Shown here piece after piece: positions 1 to 6,097 of a stretch of DNA of 10,092 bases; the stretch's first letter is position 1, and the number at the start of each line of letters is the position of its first letter. The stretch is from positions 1-10,092 of the forward strand of contig JAHFQL010000040.1 in NCBI GenBank assembly GCA_023259315.1, in the 5' to 3' direction. This DNA is from Candidatus Woesearchaeota archaeon. Lineage in GTDB: Archaea; Nanoarchaeota; Nanoarchaeia; Woesearchaeales; GW2011-AR4. Made by a program: the position numbers and the translations under genes. Below the pieces are notes generated by a model. That model saw only the letters and a list, made by a program, of their open reading frames with translations, was not told the DNA's origin and did not search any database.

Positions 1-14
1 TATCTTTCACAAAC

Positions 15-22
15 TTTATAAA
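15..22 (+). promoter_or_regulatory. TATA box of the dxs cluster
   Basis: TTTATAAA lies about 40 bases before the dxs ATG. Archaeal transcription usually begins about 25 bases after the centre of the TATA box, which gives a start near 44 and a short leader. This is a motif reading only; no BRE was confirmed. Confidence 0.5.
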
Positions 23-46
23 CCTAACAACAACTTCGATAATTAA

Positions 47-53
47 GGGGTGG
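47..53 (+). promoter_or_regulatory. Ribosome binding site of dxs
   Basis: GGGGTGG ends four bases before the ATG at 58 and partly matches the Shine-Dalgarno core GGAGGTG. It supports the chosen start. It is one of few recognisable Shine-Dalgarno sites here; most other first genes have a TATA box so close that leaderless translation is likely. Confidence 0.45.
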
Positions 54-57
54 TTTA

Positions 58-1947
58 ATGCAGCAAGCTCAAGACCATTTAGAGAAATATGTAATTCTCA
101 ATAAAATTGACTCTCCCAAAGACTTGAAGAATCTGAGCAAAGAAAATCTAAAGCAGCTTGCACAGGAAATAAGGGAAAAAATTCTTGAAGTTGTTTCAAA
201 AAATGGCGGTCATTTAGGCGGTCCTTTAGGTGCAGTCGAGCTTTCTATTGCTGTGCATTATATTTTTAATGCTCCTCATGACAAGATTGTGATAGATACA
301 GGTCATCAGAGTTATCCCCACAAGCTATTAACAGGAAGAAGAGATAATTTTCACACCTTAAGGCAATATAAAGGCGTTTGCGGTTTCTGCAATATAACAG
401 AATCAGAATATGATGTATTTGGCGCAGGTCACGCTTCAACAGCAATATCAGCAGCATTGGGCATGGCAAAAGCAAGAGACTACAAAAAGGAAAATCACAA
501 AGTCATTGCAATTGTTGGCGATGGCGCTTTGACAGCTGGCTTGGCTTTTGAAGGTTTGAATAATTTAGGTGCTGAAAAGACAAATATGTTGATTATTCTA
601 AATGACAACCGCATGTCAATATCTCCAAACGTTGGAGCGATTTCAAATTATCTGAACAAGATTGTTTTGAAGCAAGGCTATTTCAAATTAAGAAAAACAA
701 CAAAGGAAATACTGAATAAAATCCCGGGCATAGGCGAAGAAGAAATTGACAGAGTTTTCAAAGCACAGGAAAGGCTAAGGACAATCTCCAGCGAAGGCAT
801 TTTCTTTAAAAGCTTGGGATTCCAGTATTTTGGCCCCATAGACGGCCATAATATTGACGAAATGATCACAGCATTTCAGAACATAAAAGATTTGAAAGGG
901 CCTGTCTTGCTGCATATAAAAACTGAGAAAGGAAAGGGATACGCATTTGCAGAAAAAGACATTGACAAGCTTCATGGAATGCCGCCTTTTGACCCAATAA
1001 ACGGTCAAAAATATGTAACAACAACCAAGGTGACATACACAGATGCGTTCTCAAATGCTCTGATAAGAATATCAGAAGAAAATGAAAGAATTGTTGCCAT
1101 AACAGCTGCGATGAAGGCAGGCACTGGCTTAAATCATTTTGAGAAGCATTTTCCCGAAAGAACAATTGATGTTGGGATTGCAGAGCAGCACGCGGTTACA
1201 TTTGCTGCAGGCCTTGCAATTGCAGGCATGAAACCGGTCTGCGCAATTTATTCAACCTTCTTGCAGCGAGCCTATGATCAGATAATCCATGATGTTTGCC
1301 TGCAGAATCTGCCTGTAATATTTGCATTAGACAGGGCAGGTTTAGTCGGGGATGATGGCCCAACCCACAATGGGCCCTTTGATATTGTTTACTTAAGGGC
1401 AATTCCTAACATAACCATAATGGTTCCAAAAGATGAAAATGAACTGCAACACATGCTTTACACCGCAACTTTTATTGAAGGACCTTCAAGCCTGAGATTT
1501 CCAAGAGGCGCTGGTATTGGAACAGGGCTTGACTCAGAATTTAAAAAATTGGAATTAGGCAAAGGAGAAATTCTGAGAGAGGGAGATGATTTATTGATTT
1601 TGGGTGTAGGCCCTATATTGTATGATGCAATAAGCGCTATCGATGAACTTAAAGTAAACGCTACTGTGATTAATGCAAGATTTGTAAAGCCGCTTGATAG
1701 TGATTTGATAATTAAATATGCGCAAAAGATTGGGAAGGTGATGACTCTTGAGGAAGGCAGCATCAATGGCGGCTTTGGCTCTTCAATCTTGGAATTGCTT
1801 GAAGACAAAGGCATAAAAGCAGATGTAAAAAGGGTTGGAATTCCAGACGAGTTTATAGAGCATGGCAAGCCGGACATTCAAAAGAAATTGGCTGGCATAG
1901 ACAAGGAAAGCATAAAGATGGCAATTAACAATTTGATGAACATATGA
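58..1947 (+). CDS. dxs: 1-deoxy-D-xylulose-5-phosphate synthase
   Basis: This enzyme condenses pyruvate with glyceraldehyde 3-phosphate, using thiamine diphosphate (TPP), to give DXP, the first step of the MEP isoprenoid pathway. At 629 aa it has the full family length. In order one sees a GGHLGG motif (51-56), TGHQSYPHK (81-89), GHAS (124-127), the TPP/Mg signature GDGALTAG (154-161) ending in the NDN of 182-184, and YFGPIDGH (257-264). The pyrimidine-domain motif DVGIAEQHAVT (371-381) contains the catalytic Glu at about 376, and GDDGPTHNGP (431-440) follows. The C-terminal transketolase domain runs from about 490 to 629. These motifs separate DXS from ordinary transketolase. The ATG is supported by a Shine-Dalgarno site and an upstream TATA box. 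The stop overlaps the next start (ATGA), which indicates an operon. DXS is bacterial in character; in this archaeal setting lateral transfer is inferred. Confidence 0.96.
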   Translation: MQQAQDHLEKYVILNKIDSPKDLKNLSKENLKQLAQEIREKILEVVSKNGGHLGGPLGAVELSIAVHYIFNAPHDKIVIDTGHQSYPHKLLTGRRDNFHTLRQYKGVCGFCNITESEYDVFGAGHASTAISAALGMAKARDYKKENHKVIAIVGDGALTAGLAFEGLNNLGAEKTNMLIILNDNRMSISPNVGAISNYLNKIVLKQGYFKLRKTTKEILNKIPGIGEEEIDRVFKAQERLRTISSEGIFFKSLGFQYFGPIDGHNIDEMITAFQNIKDLKGPVLLHIKTEKGKGYAFAEKDIDKLHGMPPFDPINGQKYVTTTKVTYTDAFSNALIRISEENERIVAITAAMKAGTGLNHFEKHFPERTIDVGIAEQHAVTFAAGLAIAGMKPVCAIYSTFLQRAYDQIIHDVCLQNLPVIFALDRAGLVGDDGPTHNGPFDIVYLRAIPNITIMVPKDENELQHMLYTATFIEGPSSLRFPRGAGIGTGLDSEFKKLELGKGEILREGDDLLILGVGPILYDAISAIDELKVNATVINARFVKPLDSDLIIKYAQKIGKVMTLEEGSINGGFGSSILELLEDKGIKADVKRVGIPDEFIEHGKPDIQKKLAGIDKESIKMAINNLMNI

Positions 1948-2171
1948 ATAAAAAAATTATCTATAGTTGGATTGTTGTAATCGTCGCAGTATTTTGGTTG
2001 ATAAGGAATTTAAGGTCAATGTGCGTGGATTACAATGATAAACCTGGTAAGTGTGGATGGTGGATAGGGAATAATTTTCTTTTCAGTGGAGAAGTATACC
2101 ATTACATCCTGATTTTATCTCCAATAATAATAGGAATAATACTCACTTACATCTTAATCAAAAATAAATAA
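1944..2171 (+). CDS. Small two-helix membrane protein, unknown function
   Basis: This is a 75-aa protein of no family I recognise. It has two hydrophobic segments, about residues 5-20 and 51-72. They are joined by a polar stretch with two cysteines (27 and 37), a WW pair (39-40) and several glycines. Both ends are lysine-rich, so the two termini probably face the cytoplasm and the cysteine loop faces outside, where the cysteines could form a disulfide. Its ATG overlaps the dxs stop codon (ATGA), so it is probably co-translated with dxs. Nothing in the sequence links it to isoprenoid chemistry beyond position. The overlap and a clean open frame make it a likely real gene. Confidence 0.7.
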   Translation: MNKKIIYSWIVVIVAVFWLIRNLRSMCVDYNDKPGKCGWWIGNNFLFSGEVYHYILILSPIIIGIILTYILIKNK

Positions 2172-2182
2172 TATTTAAAAAA

Positions 2183-2452
2183 ATGGAAGAAAATGCCAGT
2201 AAAATAAAAAAAGAAAAATGCCCACATCTCAAGGAAATCAAAATTACAATCTCCAAAAAAACTAAATGTGAAGTATGCAATGAAATAAATCATTTGCGCG
2301 TTTGCGCCTCATGCGGTTTTGTTGGCTGCTGCGAATCAAGCAATGCGCATGACACGGAACATTTTAAAAAAACAAATCATCCGATTATAAGAACAATACA
2401 TACAAATTACAATTTCACCTGGTGCTATAAATGCAATTCATATCTTGTATAA
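2183..2452 (+). CDS. Stand-alone UBP-type zinc finger protein
   Basis: This 89-aa protein is almost entirely one UBP-type zinc finger (zf-UBP). The ligand pattern is complete: C13 and H15, C29 and C32, C41 and C44, C49, then H56, H60 and H66. The diagnostic core reads LRVCASCGFVGCC (38-50), followed by HPIIRT (66-71). In eukaryotes this fold in deubiquitinases, HDAC6 and BRAP binds the C-terminal diglycine of ubiquitin. Small single-domain versions exist in bacteria and archaea and their role is unknown. The usual WCY near the end is present at 80-82 and is followed by an extra cysteine, giving C81-x2-C84. The gene lies 11 bases after the membrane protein gene and one base before ispG, so it is probably co-transcribed with dxs and ispG. 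No direct functional link can be read from the sequence. Confidence 0.88.
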   Translation: MEENASKIKKEKCPHLKEIKITISKKTKCEVCNEINHLRVCASCGFVGCCESSNAHDTEHFKKTNHPIIRTIHTNYNFTWCYKCNSYLV

Positions 2453-2453
2453 A

Positions 2454-3524
2454 ATGATTCAAAACAATATTATTAGAAGAAAATCAAGGAAAGTAAAAGT
2501 TGGCAAATTATTCATAGGTGGTGATGCCCCGATCCCAATCCAGTCAATGACAACAACAGATACAACCGATGTCAAGGCAACTGTTGAACAAATTCATGGA
2601 CTAGAAGAAGTTGGATGTGATATAATCAGAGTTTCTGCTCCCACAATGGATGCTGCACAAGCTCTGAAGGAGATAAAAGAAAATATAAACATTCCATTGG
2701 TCGTTGACATTCATTTTGACTACAGGATTGCTTTGGAAGCTGTCAAGTATGTCGACAAGCTTAGGATTAATCCCGGCAATATTGGCAACCCGGATAAAGT
2801 GCAGCAAGTTGTCAAGGCATGCAAAGATTATTCTGTGCCTATGAGAATTGGCGTAAACCTTGGATCTCTTGAAAGAGACTTGTATGATAAGTATGGTTAT
2901 GCGCCAGAGGCAATGGCAGAGAGCGCAATGAGGCATGTTAAGATTCTTGAGGACTTGGATTTTTATAATATGATTGTCTCATTAAAAGCTTCCGATGTTC
3001 CTAGGATGGTGAAGGCTTACAGGTTGTTTGCAGCCCAGACTGATTATCCACTTCATTTGGGTGTTACAGAAGCAGGCTCAAAATTGCCAGGCGCTGTCAA
3101 GTCGGCAATGGGCATGGGCATGCTGCTCTCAGAAGGCATAGGCGACACAATCCGGGTTTCTTTGTCAGAGGATCCAAGAGAAGAGGTCAAAGTAGCAAAA
3201 CAGATTTTGCGCTCTTTGGGCTTGAGAAATGACGGCGTTCAAGTTACTTCCTGCCCGACATGCGCAAGAACCCACATTGATGTGATAAAAATAGTTGAAG
3301 AACTTGAAAGCGAAACTGAAAAGATAAAAAAGCCAATTCATGTTGCTGTAATGGGCTGCGCAGTCAATGGCCCCGGCGAATCAAGAAAAGCAGACCTTGG
3401 AATTGTTGGAGCGCCAGGAAATCATTTGCTTTACAAGAACGGACAGATTGTGAAAAGAATTAACGATTCAGAAATAAAAGAAGTTCTTTTGAAAGAGATA
3501 AATGAGATTGCAAATGGGAATTAG
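2454..3524 (+). CDS. ispG: 4-hydroxy-3-methylbut-2-enyl diphosphate synthase
   Basis: IspG (GcpE) is a [4Fe-4S] enzyme that reductively opens methylerythritol cyclodiphosphate to HMBPP, the sixth step of the MEP pathway. With the ATG at 2454 it is 356 aa, the usual length of the bacterial two-domain form. The TIM-barrel half begins with RRKSRKVKVG and holds PIPIQSMTTTDT, VVDIHFDYR and LRINPGNIG. The C-terminal iron-sulfur half has SCPTCART with C267 and C270, then MGCAVNGPGES with C302 and the catalytic Glu 309. All three cluster ligands are present. An upstream in-frame TTG at 2445 lies inside the preceding gene and is a poorer start than the ATG, which follows that gene's TAA after one base. 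The plant/protozoan insert domain is absent. Electron donors and the other MEP enzymes are not in the window. Confidence 0.95.
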   Translation: MIQNNIIRRKSRKVKVGKLFIGGDAPIPIQSMTTTDTTDVKATVEQIHGLEEVGCDIIRVSAPTMDAAQALKEIKENINIPLVVDIHFDYRIALEAVKYVDKLRINPGNIGNPDKVQQVVKACKDYSVPMRIGVNLGSLERDLYDKYGYAPEAMAESAMRHVKILEDLDFYNMIVSLKASDVPRMVKAYRLFAAQTDYPLHLGVTEAGSKLPGAVKSAMGMGMLLSEGIGDTIRVSLSEDPREEVKVAKQILRSLGLRNDGVQVTSCPTCARTHIDVIKIVEELESETEKIKKPIHVAVMGCAVNGPGESRKADLGIVGAPGNHLLYKNGQIVKRINDSEIKEVLLKEINEIANGN

Positions 3525-3550
3525 GATGAGATGAATAGAAATAAATTTTA

Positions 3551-3784
3551 TTATAATTTCTTTAAAATTTCTCTACCCCTATTTGTTATAGACACGTGAA
3601 AATATGGTTTTCCATTTGTTTCATGTTTGTTTAACTTTTCAATTGTAATTGCTCCAAAAATTTCTAGTTCTTTGCAATTCAATAAAATAGAACGATAACT
3701 AGTATTAACATTTCTTTCCAATTCAGCAAAAGTACGAGAACTCCAAATACCATCTAGCCAATTTAGAGAGCCACCAGCGCACAA
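3551..3784 (-). pseudogene. Winged-helix DNA-binding protein, probably lacking its 5' end
   Basis: The protein reads as a winged helix-turn-helix domain. Helices cover about residues 17-41 (TFAELERNVNTSYRSI, then CKELE). A short strand and a wing follow (44-68, with NGKPYFHVSITNRG), and the end is the usual REILKKL. This pattern is typical of small archaeal ArsR/MarR-like regulators. The only available start in frame is a TTG at 3782-3784, and the frame is closed by a stop at 3803-3805. The first helix expected before TFAEL is replaced by an unconvincing MCAGGSLNWLDGIW. The coding part therefore seems to begin abruptly near 3760-3780. It runs convergent to ispG with a 26-base gap. It could instead be an intact short regulator using the TTG start. 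Confidence 0.5.
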
Positions 3785-4100
3785 AGACGGTTTCAGACCA
3801 GATTATTTAATTGGGTTAACGGATAATCATCAATTAAGTTTTGATTATGTTCCTAGTGCTAGAGAACAGGATGGTTACGAAATTAAAGAGTTAGTGGTTG
3901 TTAATGGAAAAACCAATATTGTTTTGGCAAAAGGAAGAGAAGAAATAAAATTTGAATTACATCTTTCTAGTGCAATCGCAAGAAATAATGCTTCTTTGAT
4001 TTGTACAAAATTACAAGAAATACCATTCAAAGCTTATAGAGATTTAGTTGGAGAGAGATATGTAAAAGTTCTTCAAAAAACAAGATATGTTCATCCATGA
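3783..4100 (+). pseudogene. 5'-truncated open frame of unknown family
   Basis: The frame is open from 3699 to the TGA at 4098, but the first usable start is a GTG at 3894, which would give 68 aa. The translation looks like protein well before that GTG, from about 3783 (KDGFRPDYLIGLTDNH onward), and yields a mixed alpha/beta chain of about 105 residues ending in KTRYVHP. No ATG, GTG or TTG lies between 3699 and 3893, so the natural 5' end appears to be missing. I do not recognise the family. Its left edge coincides with the broken 5' end of the winged-helix gene on the other strand, which suggests one rearrangement cut both genes, or a misassembly joined two fragments. Confidence 0.4.
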
Positions 4101-4142
4101 GTTAGCAAAATTCAATTTTTATGATTAATCTTTATCAAATTT

Positions 4143-4271
4143 TTAAGTTCGTCTAATAATTTTCAAAATTCTAGTCTCAGTATCCCTTATCACTCTTTGC
4201 CCTTTCGCATAATTCTCCGTATTGCACTCAAAAATTATGTTTCTATTTTCAGCTTCGCATATAATAAAATT
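4143..4271 (-). pseudogene. Possible gene remnant without a start codon
   Basis: A 42-codon stretch on the minus strand has protein-like composition (ICEAENRNIIFEC, then KGQRVIRDTETRILKIIRR). It is bounded by stops at both ends and has no ATG, GTG or TTG near its beginning. It is in the same frame as the 156-aa gene upstream but separated from it by three stops. It may be the 3' remnant of a decayed gene or chance. The rest of 4101-4304 shows only AT-rich sequence. Confidence 0.2.
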
Positions 4272-4304
4272 TTATAAAAACGTTTTGCAGAATTATCTGA
4301 AATT

Positions 4305-4775
4305 TCACTGTTCTTCCTTCTCTTCATTTATTATCTTCTTGACAAAAAATATGAAAGTTCTTGTCTTATCATAATTCTGTTTTAATGTGTCTATATTGAC
4401 TTCAACCACCTCTCCTTTGTCAATAGTCGCAATCATTGTAACATGCCTTCTGAATTCCTCCCTTTTTGTGTATTCAGCCTTGCTCAACTTCCTCAGCATC
4501 AAGTAAAAATTTATGTATTCTATTAAATCAATATTTTCAGGAAAAGTTTTCCTTAGCAAATCACATCTCAATCCGGCATTTGTTGGTATCGCCGTTATCA
4601 ATTTTTTTTCTTTTGCATATTTAAGCAATGACTCCAAACCATATCCTATGCAGTTTATCAGCCGATCAATTACGTGCTTTATAACATCAACTGTTCTTGT
4701 ATATTTCAAGCTCACCCAGAACAAGTGGTCAACTCTCTTTAATTCCTGAACCGCCAGATCAAAAGATTCCTTCAT
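4305..4775 (-). CDS. Unknown helical protein, third gene of the Sec61-beta/NAC set
   Basis: This 156-aa protein is not one I recognise. The sequence suggests a mostly helical N-terminal two-thirds (about residues 1-110). It contains an amphipathic stretch around TVDVIKHVIDRLINCIGYGLESLLKY and a basic patch at KREEFRRH (about 103-110). A short strand-like end with VEVNIDTL follows, then a charged tail (NEEKEEQ). No signal peptide or membrane helix is evident. The helical region resembles HEPN/DUF86-type bundles in general character, but the R-x4-6-H motif of HEPN nucleases is not convincingly present, so I do not assign that family. The ATG at 4775 lies seven bases after the NAC stop, so the gene is probably translated from the same message as Sec61-beta and NAC. 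Confidence 0.75.
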   Translation of the reverse strand: MKESFDLAVQELKRVDHLFWVSLKYTRTVDVIKHVIDRLINCIGYGLESLLKYAKEKKLITAIPTNAGLRCDLLRKTFPENIDLIEYINFYLMLRKLSKAEYTKREEFRRHVTMIATIDKGEVVEVNIDTLKQNYDKTRTFIFFVKKIINEEKEEQ

Positions 4776-4782
4776 ATTAGAA

Positions 4783-5124
4783 TTATTTGTTTTGTAATTT
4801 TAATATTGCCTGTGCAAGATTTCCGTTGCTTTCCTCAAGCGCTTGCAGTGCTTCTTCCCTTGTGCAATTTGTCTGTTCCATTACCGTTGACATGTCCTCC
4901 TTGTTGATTTCTGTTTTGCTTTCTTTTTCTACCTCAGTAGCGTCGCCGACAATCTGGAATGTTTCCTGTCCCATCATGTTAACTCTGCTGACTTGGGGAT
5001 TTTTGATGACCAAATCTTTGTCATGCATCTTGATTATGACCAACTCGGCATCCATCTCTTCCTGCTTTATGCCAAGCCTTTTCATGGCTTTTTGCATCTC
5101 TCGAGGGTTCATTCCTGGAAACAT
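4783..5124 (-). CDS. nac: Nascent polypeptide-associated complex protein (archaeal NAC)
   Basis: Archaeal NAC is a homodimer related to the eukaryotic alpha subunit. It binds near the ribosomal exit tunnel and contacts emerging chains. The 113-aa length is typical. The N-terminus reads FPGMNPREMQKAMKRLGIK (2-20), a family hallmark. The NAC barrel covers about 26-66, with LVIKNPQVSRVNMMGQETFQI (38-58). A UBA domain follows at about 74-113, with CTREEALQALEESNGNLAQAI (87-107). The start lies four bases after the Sec61-beta stop, so the two genes share a transcript. Both products work at the exit of the ribosome, which makes the pairing functionally sensible. Confidence 0.95.
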   Translation of the reverse strand: MFPGMNPREMQKAMKRLGIKQEEMDAELVIIKMHDKDLVIKNPQVSRVNMMGQETFQIVGDATEVEKESKTEINKEDMSTVMEQTNCTREEALQALEESNGNLAQAILKLQNK

Positions 5125-5128
5125 GAAC

Positions 5129-5305
5129 TCACCTTATTCCAAGAAGACTGTTGCCCCATGTGTAAAGAAATATCATGATTACTATAACCACAACACACAG
5201 CACGATAATGTGGCCTGGCTTGAACTTGATTTTGCTTTCATACTCGTCAAAATACCTCACTAAGCCGCCCATGCCGGATGGCATTGAAATTTTGTCTTGC
5301 GCCAT
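5129..5305 (-). CDS. Preprotein translocase subunit Sec61-beta (SecG-type)
   Basis: This 58-aa protein is the small beta subunit of the archaeal SecYE-beta translocon, a tail-anchored membrane protein. The translation begins MAQDKISMPSGMGGLVRYFD, and the PSGMGGLVRYFDEYE pattern is the family signature. KIKFKPGHI follows, then one membrane helix at about residues 33-49 (VLCVVVIVIMIF) and a short tail. The length matches archaeal Sec61-beta. The TATA-like ATATTTAAAATAA sits about 23 bases before the ATG, so the message may be leaderless. It is the first gene of a set with NAC four bases downstream. I am confident despite the small size because the motif, topology and promoter agree. Confidence 0.93.
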   Translation of the reverse strand: MAQDKISMPSGMGGLVRYFDEYESKIKFKPGHIIVLCVVVIVIMIFLYTWGNSLLGIR

Positions 5306-5320
5306 TTTGTTTTTAACCTT

Positions 5321-5333
5321 TTATTTTAAATAT
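5321..5333 (-). promoter_or_regulatory. TATA box of the Sec61-beta/NAC set
   Basis: On the minus strand the bases read ATATTTAAAATAA, centred about 23 bases before the Sec61-beta ATG. This spacing puts the transcription start at or very near the initiation codon, a leaderless arrangement. Confidence 0.55.
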
Positions 5334-5345
5334 GCCGATTAGCAT

Positions 5346-5672
5346 CTATTTTTCTATTTTGATTTCAGATTCAAAATTTTTGTGAAAGATGGTCCCTTTT
5401 TGTTTTGATGATATTTGCTTGCCTTGTAATGAGGCTGCACTGGCTTTCCACCACATTGGAATAGTTTCCACAAAACCCCAAGCAACAATGACAAAAAATA
5501 TCACAGATGGATATATTATCCATGATGAATTTTTATAAGATACCCCCAGGTAAAAATATATAACTCCTGAAACAATCAACAAACTCAGGTAAACGATCCA
5601 ATTTTTCCTATCCAATGTATATGTTCGCTGATTTTCTTCTTTGTATTTGATAATAAAACCCATTGTACTCAT
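5346..5672 (-). CDS. Small membrane protein, unknown function
   Basis: The protein has 108 aa from the first ATG, or 105 aa from a second ATG at 5663 (MGFIIKYKEENQ). Two membrane helices are visible, about residues 26-43 (WIVYLSLLIVSGVIYFYL) and 50-68 (SWIIYPSVIFFVIVAWGF). The N-terminus is charged, and the C-terminal tail is polar and lysine-rich (KQISSKQKGTIFHK) and likely cytoplasmic. A TATA-like stretch at 5686-5693 predicts a transcript start close to 5663, so the second ATG may be the true leaderless start. No family is recognised. The gene begins about 20 bases past the 3' end of the RNase P RNA and may be read from its own promoter. Confidence 0.65.
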   Translation of the reverse strand: MSTMGFIIKYKEENQRTYTLDRKNWIVYLSLLIVSGVIYFYLGVSYKNSSWIIYPSVIFFVIVAWGFVETIPMWWKASAASLQGKQISSKQKGTIFHKNFESEIKIEK

Positions 5673-5685
5673 CCAGATACTAAAA

Positions 5686-5693
5686 TATTAAAT
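5686..5693 (-). promoter_or_regulatory. TATA-like element of the 108-aa membrane protein gene
   Basis: The minus strand reads TTTAATAT about 26 bases before the second in-frame ATG at 5663. It sits right after the 3' end of the RNase P RNA and its T-rich character could also help end that transcript. Confidence 0.35.
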
Positions 5694-5694
5694 T

Positions 5695-6066
5695 GGCGGG
5701 GTCAGAGTAAGCCACCTTTTGTCAGGCCCTTGTGCAACAATGAGATTTGCATTTTCTCGTTGCGATGGCCTGCCTTAGCATTAAACTAAGCGTGCTGGAA
5801 TGCATTTTTGCATTCACTGACTTGCACCAGCCAGGGCTCACCGTTTCACCCATTCTGTAAAAACGTCGATTGGTCACTCAGTTCCCTCGCAGGAACCTTC
5901 GCGAATTTCATCCTTCATCACAGTGGTCTCGTTTCTGAGTGGTTGCCCTCTATTGCTAGAGCTCACTTCCGTGAGTAGCTGCCAAATTGCTAACCGATTT
6001 CCCGATTAAGTGGGTGGACTTTCCTCAGCGATAAAGCATTGCCGAAGCTAAGTACTAACCCCTGCC
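5695..6066 (-). ncRNA. rnpB: RNase P RNA
   Basis: This is the catalytic RNA of RNase P, which trims the 5' leaders of pre-tRNAs. On the minus strand the 5' conserved region reads GAGGAAAGTCCACC, the first strand of helix P4. The 3' partner region reads ACAAAAGGTGGCTTACT. Between them lies GGGTGAAACGGTGAGCCC followed by GGTGCAAG, another conserved stretch. The ends pair into P1: GGCAGGGGT at the 5' end with ACCCCGCC at the 3' end, leaving one bulged A, so I set the ends at 6066 and 5695 (about 372 nt). Internal hairpins are clear: a seven-pair stem GAATGCA/TGCATTC with four loop bases at 5798-5815, and CTTAG/CTAAG at 5774-5790. The size and parts fit an archaeal type A RNA. No protein-coding reading explains this stretch. 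Confidence 0.95.
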
Positions 6067-6088
6067 ATAAAATAGTATAGAAAGTGCC

Positions 6089-6097
6089 TATTTAAAA
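6089..6097 (-). promoter_or_regulatory. TATA box of the RNase P RNA gene
   Basis: The minus strand reads TTTTAAATA centred about 27 bases before the inferred RNA 5' end at 6066, the expected archaeal spacing. This independently supports the 5' end deduced from the P1 pairing. Confidence 0.6.

Noticed and set aside
1458..1877. 139-codon minus-strand frame inside dxs
   Set aside because: It lies antisense to conserved DXS coding sequence and has no recognisable domain.
2445..2453. TTG at 2445 as the ispG start
   Set aside because: The ATG at 2454 gives the expected family length and follows the preceding stop directly; the TTG lies within the upstream gene.
4305..4775. 156-aa protein as a HEPN ribonuclease
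   Set aside because: The helical character is suggestive, but the R-x4-6-H catalytic motif is not convincingly present and no nucleotidyltransferase partner gene is adjacent.
4787..5263. 158-codon plus-strand frame opposite NAC and Sec61-beta
   Set aside because: It is antisense to two clearly identified genes and its Ser/Cys/Phe-rich translation looks like a shadow.
5798..5815. Strong hairpin GAATGCA/TGCATTC as a stand-alone terminator
   Set aside because: It lies inside the RNase P RNA and is best explained as one of its helices.
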